Positions 32,901-44,700 of a stretch of 64,000 nt of DNA are shown here, one piece after another. This DNA comes from Pseudoscleropodium purum (lineage: Eukaryota; Streptophyta; Bryopsida; Hypnales; Brachytheciaceae). The stretch is taken from contig OZ017795.1 of NCBI GenBank assembly GCA_963969395.1, forward strand, positions 29,555,063-29,619,062, given 5' to 3'. Numbering within the stretch: the first letter of the stretch is position 1; each line of letters opens with the position of its first letter. Both the position numbers and the translations under genes were made by a program. The notes under the pieces were generated by a model, which saw only the letters and a list, made by a program, of their open reading frames with translations, did not search any database and had not been told where the DNA came from.

Positions 32901-34940
32901 AGGAGGCAAACCTAGCATAGCAGGAGGGAATGTTACACACATTGGGCAAAAAAGGTAGTTCCCAAGGGCGGAAGAAGAGAAGTGGTTGGGGCCTTCCAAA
33001 AGGGATTGAAAGGGAGAGCTTGTGCAGAAGTTGTCACTTGAGCTCAAACCTAGAGTATATCTCGATGAATAGTGAACTAGACTCGTCGTCAATTGCGACG
33101 AGGTCCAATGATGATGCAATAGCGACAAGTATGATGCATTTAGCCATTGCTTGTACACATATTCAACAACAATCCGAGGAGGAGGTAGGAGCCTTAGGTA
33201 AAGGAACATCTTGCTACTAGTCCCATCCTTCATTCTATATGTGTGTGTTTTAAGGTTTTACAAAGGGCTTGGTTTAGTCTTCTTCCATTCTATTCAGTCT
33301 TCCCATGCATTAGGCAGGGCCCTTCGCTATTGCATTCCAGTTGTTAATTATTTCTCACGAATGAGGCCATTGCGAGGAGCATGTCAACTATGGAACGCCT
33401 ACTTAGGGTTCAGTTGAATACCTTGCAGATTTCAAAATCACAAGTTGTGGGTGTGGTTGTTTGGTAGTACCAATCCTCGAATTGGCAAACTTCTCAGAAG
33501 ACAAGGTGGATCTTGAGGAAGAAGAGCCAACCCTTGACAAGCGGCTGAAGAGGAAGAAAACAAAGTCAATAGTGGCTATGCCACCAACGAAGCTTTCTTG
33601 TTTGCTACCGCCACCACCACCAAGCTGGGCTCGGATTCCAAGGCACTACAAGCCAACAAGAGCAACACCACCCTTACCAATTGCTAGAGAATGGCAAGGT
33701 CAGTATCCACTACCACCACTTGGATTAACCGAGGACAGCAAAGACAGCCTCTCTCACCGAAAGTGCAAAGTTGAGTACGATTTAGCGAGCAAGTAGCGAG
33801 CCATAGCAAGAGTGAAGCCAAATTGAGTCTTTGTGCTCCCGGGTGGCGAGGTGGATGTAAGCTGCCAGGATAAGAACACATAGGACGAGGCCCTATGTGA
33901 TCTCGTTCCAAAATGTCTCGACAGGAGTGTGGTAGCGTGGTCCAAGCATGAGCCATAATGCTTGAAGAAACTGAGGTCCTCCTTAGATAACAAGTTCGCT
34001 TACCTCGGCAATCCCCTAAGCATGGTTGGCTTTAGACTAGCTATTATGAAGTTTTTGAAGTCTAAGAGGTTTCAATTAAAGAATAGTTACCTCAGAGGCA
34101 AAGACAACCCTCTTCTTCACGTGGACGATGACGAATGGAAGCACCTAAAGCAGTATTGGAACACAGATTCCTAGGAGACGAAGGCGCAATCCATGGTTGT
34201 TGCCAAACAAAGTGTGAAGTCCAATGCACTAGTGGGGAGGAGAAGGAAAGCCACTAAGGAAACCCCCATGGTAAGTCTACCTAAACTTGTGATCTTGGCT
34301 TTGCCATTGTTGACTTTCCCTTAAATTTCAAGAGGTGCATATGAATAAGTGTGCTTTTGTGTCTTTGCGCACTGAACAGTAACTATTTCTTTTGTCTTAC
34401 TTCATAGAGAAGTGGGAGGCAAAGTAGTCCAACTTTGTCGGACATATTGCATGCTAGATTGGACAAGGCCAAACCGGGAGGTACTAGCAACGTAAGTTGC
34501 ATAAGAGCTTTTGGAGTAGAACTGTAGTTTTACTTTTGCCTTGTGATTTGTATTGAGTGATTACATGATGTCAATTGTCCTAAAGCTTGGGAAAGCAAGG
34601 TCCAAGGAACATATTGGTCATTCACAGTATGAAGCAATTCATAGCATTGTTGAAGTGCATTGAAAATTCAAAGAATAGTTGTTCCCTTGTGGAAGCCATA
34701 GTCAGAGCATTCTTCTGTCTTTTTTGCTACTAAAAGTTGTCGGTCCTATCTAAATTTGTTTGTGTTATTAGTGATATAGTCGCGTTCCACTTGATTGTCA
34801 GACTCACTAAAGTCAAGCATCGAGAACGTTGTAGTCATGCCCCTGTGCCATTGTAGTCTCGTTATAGTGATGTTGAAGTCACAGCTAAGTCGACATTCAA
34901 TGATGTTGAAGTTACACCAACGTCACGTTGTAGTTGTGCT

Positions 34941-35258
34941 CAGGGTTGACAGGACATTCGGACGTTCGGGACGTGCGGACACGGACGTTGTGTCCGCAGC
35001 GTCCGCTGACATTCGCGGACGTCATCCACCCCATCCACCTGTCCGCCCGTCCGTCCGCCCCAGTCCACCCTCGTCCGCCCTGTCCCGCCCTGTCCGCCCC
35101 CACCCGTCAGCCCCTACCCATCCGCCCCCGTCCACCCACGTCCACCCTCGTCCGCCTTCCGACGGCGGGAGGGACGCTGCGTCCGCTAGCGTCCGTGCGT
35201 CCGGACGTCCGGAAAACGGACGCTATTTTGGGGCGGACGTTGAGATTCATCAACCCTG
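34941..35258 (+). mobile_element. CpG-rich hAT-type miniature element, copy 3
   Basis: Begins CAGGGTTGAC and ends ATCAACCCTG (one changed base), flanked by a perfect 8-bp duplication gttgtgct (34,933-34,940 and 35,259-35,266). 318 bp. The centre is a C-rich run of GTCCGCCC/GTCCACCC units. It lies in an intron between 34,491 and 35,388 of the TnpA-like gene of A. Confidence 0.9.
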
Positions 35259-36385
35259 GTTGTGCTTTTGTCTTCGTGTACATTGTGGCCCTAAAGCAGG
35301 CCTCTATATGCATGACGTAGGGGCTTCATTGTATGCCACTGTCCTTTCATGCTTCTATATATTGTTTGCGGTTGTGACCATGTGCAGGGTGAAGGGAAAT
35401 TGGCTCATTGGGAGGCACTAGAAACATTGTGTGTTGATGTGGATGCCAAATTCAGTGAAGTGTCAACAACTACGAAGGCAACAAACGTAGTGATTGATGA
35501 CTTGCGCAACATGTTGGTGAAGTTTATATGCAGAGACAAGAAAGGGTCCAATGCAGGAGCAAGGAGGAAGTAGTTAGCAGATGTTACAGCAACAAGTGAA
35601 GAACTGACCCTCTCGAATTCGGAACATGCCATCCTTCGCAGTAACCCCCCCTTGTTGGAGTTCCAAGTAGTACAACGTGTGGATGTCCTTCAATTGTCTA
35701 GGGCTCTTGATTGTCATGTCACTAACGACAAGGATATAGCTTAGGCATTCGGGCCAACAGAATAGTATGCAGGTAGTGAAGACGCCCCTATCACTTGCGT
35801 AATGAAGCAACCTTTTGAAGACATGGCAGGTGGACACAAAAACACGACGACAACATAAGAGGTACAGGGAAAAGAGCCTCATTCTACTACTGCTGCTCTG
35901 CCCATTGAGAAAACTCCGTTAGAAGATTCAAGGCACCAGACGTCCAATAGCACTGGGCCTTCACTGAACCAGGTTGACATTGAGCAAGACAAGACCATGC
36001 CTTCAAACTGCGATACCATGCAACGATAGCCAACAGAAGAGGAATTAGGCGCGTTGACCTTGCCTCAAGAGAAAGGCGATGAAGCATTGGAGAGGGCAAC
36101 CTCTCCTGTGCAAAAGAAGTCCAAGAAGCCATTGAAGTCACTACAAAAGGAACCTTCTCCTCCCAGCATTTGCCAAGATATGTTGAATGAGGTGAAGCTA
36201 CGCAGTGACAAAGGATTGATGATTGGATTAGTTGATAGTGGGCCCTCTAAGTTAGTTGTCTTTAATGTGCACGATACATTATTAGACGATAGCATGTTGT
36301 CAACCCCTAACCCACACCCCTGAATTTGTAGGAGCATAAGAACTACAATCAAGAGAATAGTTTTCTGTCCTTGGCTGAAGTCTTT

Positions 36386-39300
36386 TGTCGCAGCACAGGG
36401 CAGGTCAATTCCCCATTATACTCACAAAAATCGCTCTAGAGTATAACTAAGTGACTCTAAAGATCGAACCCACGAGATCCTGTGAAGTATCTAGCTCTAT
36501 TAAGCAGTTAAGCTCAGTCAGTATGCCAATCTTACTTTCCGGTCCTAGATCTAGAACCAGAAATACTACCACACCGGGTAACTACAGACCGGATTACTCC
36601 TTCTTCCGGTCCTACTAACTATCCGGTCCGTACAAACACCCAAATCCCAGGATCTCACAACTTCCGATCCTGGAAATCCGTCTTGACCAATCCGGTCCGG
36701 ATGGTCATCCTGTACCCGTAATCCTATCCGGTTTGGTTTTGCCTCTGTTTCACCATCAGAGGGGTCGCCGCTTAATTTTGAGAGTGGTAGGCCCACCACT
36801 CCTTCCGTGACTTATAGTGGCTGAAGACCCACTGTCCTACCTTCTAGACTCCTAAGCTAATCCGGATCCGGTTTGGTCCTTCACAACAACCCAGATAGAA
36901 ATCCGGGTCGTAGGTCACACAAAGACCCCACACTCGACCCTCTCGTACTACAACGACCTTGATGCTACTTCCGATCCGTGCGAAGACAGGTGGTTACAAG
37001 TGCACCCGTCCGTTCCAACGTCAACTAAAGTTCTTCCGTTACCCATACGGGTGGTGAGACCTCACAAGAGATCGGACACTCGACCGGATTTCCCACCCGG
37101 GAGTTCTAGCGCAGCTAAGGAATCCCTCCCTACCCGCCTAGCCTAACAACGGCTTTCTCACCCGGAATCTTAAACTCTAGAAGTGCTGAGGAACTAAGTT
37201 CACTCCTAACTCTTCGGTACCTACTCACATGCACCTAGGATCGGAAAATAAACACCAAGGGGAGAAATCACTTACAAACTAACTCGTACTATCCTAACTC
37301 CACATCATACAATCCTGTCGCGCTGGAGAGAGATACACAACGAAAAGAATGGAAAGGTACAAGAAGTTTGCAAAATGAAAAACTCCCAATTCCCATCTCG
37401 GGAACCGATTTATATACAAAGGGTCAAAACCCTAAAAGCACAAAAAGGAGCGGAAAACCCGTGGGGGTCCGCCGCCACCTAAATCTAACTTCCGGTCTAA
37501 CCTAATACTATTGAGCCGGATCCGGATCCGGATCCGCTCCTACTCCTAACTGAAATTAAAATCCTATCTACCCTACAACTCTAGATCCTATCGTCGGGCT
37601 TCCGACCTCCGGGACTAGCTCCTCGAAGACTTCGCTCAAATTCCGGACCCGTTCCCCCTCCGCAGGATTCGGTCCGGGTGGAGACTCCAGGTCGATGGTG
37701 ATATCCGGTCTCGTGCCCGGAGTCCCAGTCCGTGCAGACTTCTTGGACTTAGGAGTCCACTCCTTCCTGTCCTTCGCCATAGTTGCATCCGGAAAGAGGT
37801 CCGGTAGAGAGATGTCCGAAAGGTGAATACCTTTGTCGCACGTCGCTCCCGTCAGCTTCCGGCTGCTCTCCTCGATCCGGTCCGCTGCCTTCCGCCCCTC
37901 CACCATTGCCGTCTCCACCTGCTCGGCGAAGTCCGCGAGAATCCGGACCATCCGGGAACCGGATAGTTTCTTCTCTTCGTGGATCTTCTCGTCGAAGAGC
38001 TTCGCTTTGGCCGCTGCTGTTCCGGTCTCTCCCAGGACCGTCTTGATCTGCTCGGCCACCTTCCGAGTCTCCTCCGCCATCTCCCGAGCGGCCGCCACGT
38101 CTTCCTGATAGGCGAAAAGTGTTGCCTTCAGTTTATCTACCTCCTCCTGCAACCGGCGGATCTCGGCTTCCTGCTTCCGGGTCTCTTCCGGATTCGTGAT
38201 GCATTGCGCCACTTGTTCCGCCAAGTTGCTGTCCGGTGCAGCACCCACCAACTTGCCGATTGCCGCAAGCGTCCTGTGCTTGACCTCCCAATCCGCCCTG
38301 ATGTTGCAGAGGACGTTGATCAGACCGTTGAACGGATCTTGCATATCCGGATCTCCCCCGGAATTGGTCTTCTCGGCTTCCGGTTTCTCCTCCGGGGCCG
38401 GTTTGTCTTGACCGGGAGGCGTCCCGCGCTTGTGTGGAGGCGTCAGCTTCTGTCGCTTGATCGGCGGCATCGGCTCCTCCTCTTCCTCGCTGGACTCCCG
38501 GTCTGACTCGGAATCGGATTCCGCTTCGTCATCCGTCTCCGACTCCCCATACTTCAGGAGCACTTCCTGCGTCTTCCACGCCTTCTCCTCTATGTTGGTG
38601 AGGACTTGGTTCTCCCGATAGAGGTGGAAGAGGTAAGGGCACACTGGAGTGGCCCTTTTCTTCCCAACCCTACTAACAAGCTGGGCCACGAGATCGGAAA
38701 TGATCCGTGCCCAGTCCACTTTCCGGGTACCACTGAGGGCACCGAAAATGGTGTTGCCGAGGGTGATCGTCACCCTGGTCGGCTTTTCCGGGTGAAGAAC
38801 CGGAACCAGGAATTGCAGGAGCCGACGGTGTCGGTCGTCCAAGCAATCCTCGACCGCGTATCCGTCCTTCGGGTTGACGGCTCCCTTGAACTTCCCTCGG
38901 ACAAACTCATCCTTCCGGCTCGCCATTCCCAAACCTCCTGCCCGGAAACCGTAAACCGCTCTCCACATCCCCTCGTTCCAGCTGACGGGAGCTCCCCTCA
39001 CGGTGTTGTCAAACTGGTTGGACAACTTTCCGAGGAGCTCCTTGACCATTCTCTCCTCCCTAAAACCCCAAGGTTTCTCGGCAAACCCTACGCAACCCAT
39101 GGATCTGAGATCATCCATGAGTTCAGCCTTTTCCGGCTCTGTGGAGGGAATAACCGGAATGACTTTCCGGAGCTTCACCTCGCCTCCAGAGGGACTCGCT
39201 TGCCTCGACCTACGTAGCTGAGGCATTCCCACTCACATCTACCTCACTCTCTCCTAGCCGCACGTCCCGTTCCTCACTTCCTCTCTCCGATCTCAACCGG

Positions 39301-39689
39301 AAGCAGAACAGACAAAACACAAACGCTCAGACGCACAAACGACAAAAACTCAACCGCGCACGCTCAAGGTCGAGTTTCTAAAAGGGGGTGCAACAGTGAA
39401 AGCTCCTCCTTTTATAGTCCCTGGACCATTTCCGGTTTGTCATCATGAATCCGGTTTACCATCATAATCCGGTTCATCATCATCATCCGGTCCTAGACCT
39501 AATCCGTGTTGCATCCCGTTTCCGTCGTTACTTACTCCTGACCGGATTAGATCCAAGAAGCCCACTACTTCACGTTCCGTGCTAATTCTAAGTTTTCCTT
39601 CCCCACCTAATCGGATCCGGTTAGCTAATGACTAGTTTCCGTTCCTATTTTGGTGTATACTAAGAAAATCAAAATTCTAAGCTGCGACA
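36386..39689 (-). mobile_element. 3.3-kb TG...CA element, copy 3
   Basis: Perfect TGTCGCAGC/GCTGCGACA ends, flanked by the 5-bp duplication tcttt (36,381-36,385 and 39,690-39,694). It is inserted in the phosphatase-like exon of element A; the frame closes as LKSFLSCYFQSYVV without it. Internal order as in copies 1 and 2. Confidence 0.85.
37568..39232 (-). CDS. Uncharacterised 554-residue element protein, copy 3
   Basis: Third intact copy, same length, with substitutions only (for example AELMDDLRSMG near the N-terminus, APVSW at about 81-85). Closer by eye to copy 2 than to copy 1. Three uninterrupted copies with no indel suggest recent amplification, or selection on the protein while the element was active. 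Function unknown. Confidence 0.75.
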   Translation of the reverse strand: MGMPQLRRSRQASPSGGEVKLRKVIPVIPSTEPEKAELMDDLRSMGCVGFAEKPWGFREERMVKELLGKLSNQFDNTVRGAPVSWNEGMWRAVYGFRAGGLGMASRKDEFVRGKFKGAVNPKDGYAVEDCLDDRHRRLLQFLVPVLHPEKPTRVTITLGNTIFGALSGTRKVDWARIISDLVAQLVSRVGKKRATPVCPYLFHLYRENQVLTNIEEKAWKTQEVLLKYGESETDDEAESDSESDRESSEEEEEPMPPIKRQKLTPPHKRGTPPGQDKPAPEEKPEAEKTNSGGDPDMQDPFNGLINVLCNIRADWEVKHRTLAAIGKLVGAAPDSNLAEQVAQCITNPEETRKQEAEIRRLQEEVDKLKATLFAYQEDVAAAREMAEETRKVAEQIKTVLGETGTAAAKAKLFDEKIHEEKKLSGSRMVRILADFAEQVETAMVEGRKAADRIEESSRKLTGATCDKGIHLSDISLPDLFPDATMAKDRKEWTPKSKKSARTGTPGTRPDITIDLESPPGPNPAEGERVRNLSEVFEELVPEVGSPTIGSRVVG

Positions 39690-40489
39690 TCTTTCCTCAG
39701 CTGCTACTTTCAATCTTATGTAGTGGGATTTTGAGGCAGTGGTAGTCCTTCATACATGGATGATGTTGTGCCAGCAATTTTGGAGGAGTTGAAGGATGTC
39801 CACGCAACCCCACTATTTATGTGGTTTGGTGAGCAGGGTAAGGACTTGTAGATGGAAGATGGAGGTCCGTCTCACCGTGGAAAACAATTGGAGTTTGTGT
39901 ATGCCTTGTGGCCTTGTTACTATGTTGTGAATATAGTGATTGTAGATAGTAAAGCAAATAGGGTGGAGTATAATCCAAAAGCCAATATAATTGTGAGTAC
40001 CTTGTTTTATTTGAAGTGGATTGGTACATTCACAAATGACAAGGAGTACTTGAAACAATACCTGTGGCCACTATTGAAGGCTTTACATGCATGCCCAGAC
40101 GTTCCTTCTTTTTATTCAAAATTCCCTGAAATTGTTAATGAATCAATGTCACAATGGGTACAAAGACACCGTATTGGACATGCATATGAGTTTTTGGATA
40201 TTGTAGAAGGTGAGGGGACTGGCATTCCAAGTCGATGCTGCTACTGACAATGTCCCCTCACCTATATTTGTTCAACGTTTTTGATAATTTGTGCATGTGT
40301 GTAGGGTAAGCCACAGAAAAGGGAGACAAGGGCAAAGCAAGCAGCAAACCTGCCCAAAAAAGGCAACGTACAATTCACAAAGAAGGTACTTTTACCTTAA
40401 ACCTCTATAGCCATGCCTTAGTCATAGCTGTGTTATATTGAAGTTTGTAGGTAGGTAGGCCAAAACGAATTCCCGTATCTCATGTTGTT

Positions 40490-41530
40490 CATAGGAAGTC
40501 CTAAAAAATGGGAAAGGAATATAGACGCACTTTAGTATGACATGCTTTATAATCCTCATATAGATAAGAATTGCCAATGAAGTGTAGACTACCTTCACTT
40601 TTGACATGGTTTTCAAAGACCCACCAAAAAAAATGGAGATTAAATGTAGCCCCCTTCTCTAGTATGACACTTTTGTTATAGGTAAATTAAAAATAATTGG
40701 GATATAACAGGTACACCCCCTTTAAAGGGACTTCCCTTCAGGGAATGTAAAACGCACTAGTTGTGCCTTAGGTACAGATGGGTGTAGCCTCAGCCATAAT
40801 TTTGTTACAAGGGTGTCATATGGCAATCCTTACCTATTTAGGCCCTACAGAATTTGCATGTGTCTTGCATATTGTAGGAAGTCTCTGAATATATGAATGC
40901 AACATAGCGTCAAATGGATATCACTTGCTTTCTAATTCTAAGTCAATACAAAAATGGGAATGAAGGGAGACTACCTCCAAGTCGAACAAGTGTATCATAG
41001 ACCCACCAAAAAAAATGGAAATTAAATGTAGCTCCCCCTTCTAGTATGACACTTTCGTTATAGGTAAATTAAAAAGAATTGAGATATAACAAGTACACCT
41101 CCTTCAAGGGAACCTCCCTTTAGGAAGTTCATGTCATTGCAATCGTGCCTTAGTCCTGGCTATATTAGGTTTTAGTCATTAATTAGTCATGGGGGTGTCA
41201 TGCCACTATCCTTACCTATTTAGGCCCCACAAATTTACATGTGTCTTTTGCGTATCCTAAGAAGACTTGAAATCCTACATCTAAGATAAACAGAGTTCAA
41301 TATGACATGCTTTGTGAAAATAATTTACTACAAAAATGAAAATGAAGTGACACTACCTCCACAGTGAACATGCTTTTCAAGAACTCACCAAAAAAAATGC
41401 AAATAAAATGAGAAGCCGCCATTGAAGTATGACATGATGTTCCTAGCCGAAGTAAATTGAAATGGAGAATGAAACATGGACTCCCCTTGAGTAAATAGCC
41501 TCTTTTGGGAGGTTCTATCAACATCCTACA
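40490..41530 (+). repeat. Tandem repeat, about 380 bp x 3
   Basis: The phrase caccaaaaaaaatg starts at about 40,622, 40,999 and 41,388. Each is followed by sequence such as tagtatgacactttygttat, a taaattraaaa block and an AC-rich cccttya...gggac segment, and preceded by matching gaagtc...actacctcc blocks. Units 1 and 2 are close and unit 3 more diverged. It is non-coding and lies inside CACTA A downstream of the TnpA-like gene. Confidence 0.75.
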
Positions 41531-44500
41531 ATGCTCAAGAAGTGCTTAGCAACCCAACTTTCCAATCTTATGATTGCGTGGTCGTGCATGCAAATTCAAA
41601 ATAGATCCTAAACCATTGCCCTTTGCAAATGTTCACGCAAGGTTCATTCCCAACATCAAGGAATTGTAGAGGCTAAAGTTTTGTTTAAATGCCAAAAATG
41701 TATTTGTATAAGACTAATCCTTTATGTATCAACTGCCTTAAATTCATGTTCTTTCTTATAGATAGCTAAGAAGATTGATTTTGTGCATCCAAATGTCATT
41801 TCCAAGTGTACTCAAAGAAGCTAAAGCCGCATCAATGTTTGGAAGAGGTATTAGATACACTTGTGTTTGTAGAAACACACACTAGCAAAATAACATCAAT
41901 AGTCATATTGGAGTCACAAGGAAGTTGCCTTTGAATGACGTTGTAGTCCCACTATCGTATTGAAAGCATTTGCTTCCGGAAATCACAAAGATTTTAGTTA
42001 TAATCAGAAATGGCTTGGGAATAAAGAAAATCATAAGATCATAAAAAAACAGAAGTGAATTCGTCACTCGCAAATTTATCCTACTTCGAATTTAAACGTC
42101 AAATCTTCTAAACCGTCGTTGAACTGCTACCCGTTGACCTATCATTTATTGGTTAGCTCTAAATGGGTGTAAGGTTTAAGGTGTGTGATAAGATCTCATG
42201 GCTTCAGACGGATAAAACGAGACAGTCAGACTACGAGCTGAACCATCCGAAAGATTGACTCTTAAACTTTCAAACTTCCAATGATCAACTTTAAGAACCA
42301 AGCTGCACTATGAAAACAAGCAAGTGTCGATCATGTGAGCCATTAACTTCACTTCATCACCCAGTCTCGACCATGTAAGCAATTAACCTCACTTTGTCAC
42401 CTATGACACAAAATGAGGTTAGCGTTGGTGTAACTCAAGCTACCTACAACAATAAATTTTACAAAGTCACAAGTCACACATACATACACATCAGTCTTCA
42501 AAACTTCCTCCAATCTCCAACTTCAACCTTCAATTTTTAAATTAAACTTTGAATGAGTGTCGTCATTGTTCTATAATTTCAAATGAAATGAGTGATAGCT
42601 TTTTGGAAAGTTCATACAAACTTTTATTTATTTTTCTAAATTTCAAGTAATTCTAAAACTCTAACTTCTATGACCATCCAAAGTTTCGGCCTTGAGAAAA
42701 GAAAGACAGCAGACCCTTCTTTACTTCCACACTTACAACTCACTTATACAAAATCCAAATAGAATGAATGATATCTTTATGAAAAGCTAATACAATTTTC
42801 TACATTCCCTAAAAATATCATTGCAAACCAAAAACCTGTTTGTCTTTTATAGTCAGTTGAAGTCTCTGCTTTTTAATTTTGAAGGCAATAAACCTCCTTC
42901 CACTCAAACAAGCACAACTTTTGATTTATAACTCCAAATCAAGTAAATGAGATCAATTTAGAAACTATACACCATAATACACAACTTTTGCAAATTTCAT
43001 TTCAAATTTCTTCAAAATCACAATACAATGAGCCTTCAAATATTCAGATCCTTCTTAAACTCACAACGAGAGAAAAGATGAATAGTGTCCACCTTTTTCT
43101 CCACCTTATCTCTACTTTAACCACACAAACAAGTGAAATCAGTCCCTAACTCACTCTTAAAGCTACAACATCAATAATTGAGTACTTATTTGGCCTACAA
43201 ATATCTTTTTATCTTTATCTCTGAAGAAATTCACTTCAAATTCACTTCAAATTCACCTAAAAGGCAAACTATTTGAATATTTCCTTCATACTACTTCACA
43301 AATAAAAAATTATTGTAGGAAATCACTTTGACTATAGAATAAAGAACTAAAATCCAACATATATCTAATAGAGGTAAAAAACTAGAGCTCTAATCGAAAT
43401 ATCACTCCATCTACAAAAATTTGAAGATGCGTTTGACGATAACAACTACATAATTGGTACAATGTGACTTTACAGTTGTCAAGGTCAACACATCTAACCT
43501 ACAACAAAATTACTAATGCCCGAGCGTTACGTTGAAGATTACCATACCATCATTTTTCTATGCGAGGTTATTCCAATGGTCGAGATGGCCCACCTTCATC
43601 TTTTGATTGCCTATATATCAATGAAAGACTCAGTGGCAATTGTAGTTGATTCGACAATTGCAATAAAGAAAATTCAAACTCACGTTCCGGTTGAAATTTT
43701 TCATCTTGAGACTCAAAAAAACCCCTCTAATTCAACATAGTATAATTTAAATAAAAACAAAGAAGAAGAATATCAAATGAGATAAAGTTTTCAAGTAAAT
43801 CCTTCTTTATATAATTGCTTATAACGGTAGAAAAAAGATGTCACCTTAAAGTCACCTCAAATGACATCATCTTCTTTATTATATTATTAACATTCAAACC
43901 TATTTAAAAAATGTAAATATACATATTCTACATATTATCTGCATTTACAACACAACATCATTGAAGTACCAAGTATTCAAGTCTTAGATTGTATTAACTG
44001 GATAGTAGCAATTTCACTTATACAATCATAGTCTTTGAAGTAATGTATGGCCATTGTACAATATCAAGAAGGAGATGAAGTGTCGCTACTCAATCTATAT
44101 AAGACTAGACAAAGAATGGCAGTGGGTAAAATCAACAATTTGTCCGGCAAACACTAGTTTCATTTTTGCAACATTCTCGACACAAGGTTCAAGGTGGATA
44201 TCATTATCATGCTGCAACCGACTATAGAGCTTATGTATCTGAATGAAGAGGCGTACCACACCATCATCAACCATGTGAAGAATACCTCTACAATATAGAA
44301 CCAAAAATACTTGAAGACCATAGTATGAGGTGATTTGGCTTTTTGCATTCTTTACTTGCTTCTTGCTATAGACTTGAAACAATGTTTCACAAACCTCTAA
44401 GGTAGAAGTGCATTTTGTAGACTCTTCTAGTTAGAAAAATATTTTGAAAATTTTGAAATCCTAATGCACTTTTGGCCTTTCCTATCTCCCATATCCCTTG

Positions 44501-44700
44501 TATTGTGCTTTGTGAATGATGTATGTTGTAGGTTCCAAGCTCAATTTGGTGCATAAGGACATGCATGTATCTGTTTCCGTGAGGTCTTCTATAGTGTCAA
44601 AAATTGCAGCAAGTGCATTCCAATCTTCTGTATATATTGTCTAGCCATTGCTGTTGTATGACATAATAAATCTCTATCCCTTCTACACATTGTTGACGTC
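41530..44700. other. AT-rich gene-free region of CACTA A
   Basis: No coding sequence with recognisable features on either strand. Contains a short triplication of ttcacttcaaa near 43,227-43,255 and a repeated gtcac/ctcactt segment near 42,330-42,400. The origin of this stretch is unclear. Confidence 0.35.

Larger units (their letters stand above)
32930..40247 (+). pseudogene. CACTA A TnpA-like gene with FCP1/NIF phosphatase-like C-terminus
   Basis: Coding-like pieces: 32,930-33,220 (possible), 33,461-33,796 (acidic, then proline-rich), 33,962-34,270 (FAYLGNPLSMVGFRLAIMKF, HVDDDEWKHLKQYWNT, resembling plant Transposase_24), 34,408-34,491 (RSGRQSSPTLSDILHARLDK). GT-AG sites then lead to 35,388. 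From there one frame runs to 36,385, is split by 3.3-kb copy 3, and resumes at 39,695 in the same frame to 40,247. Its C-terminal part matches the FCP1/NIF (HAD) fold: KLVVFNVHDTLLDD (motif I position, normally DxDxT), VFCPWLKSFL, YMDDVVPAILEEL, NIVIVDSKANRVEYNPKAN (motif III region) and YLKQYLWPLLKAL. The first motif-I Asp is Asn and the second His, so catalysis is unlikely. Eight in-frame stops, each one transition from a sense codon, show decay. Whether TnpA and phosphatase parts form one protein needs transcript data. Confidence 0.6.
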
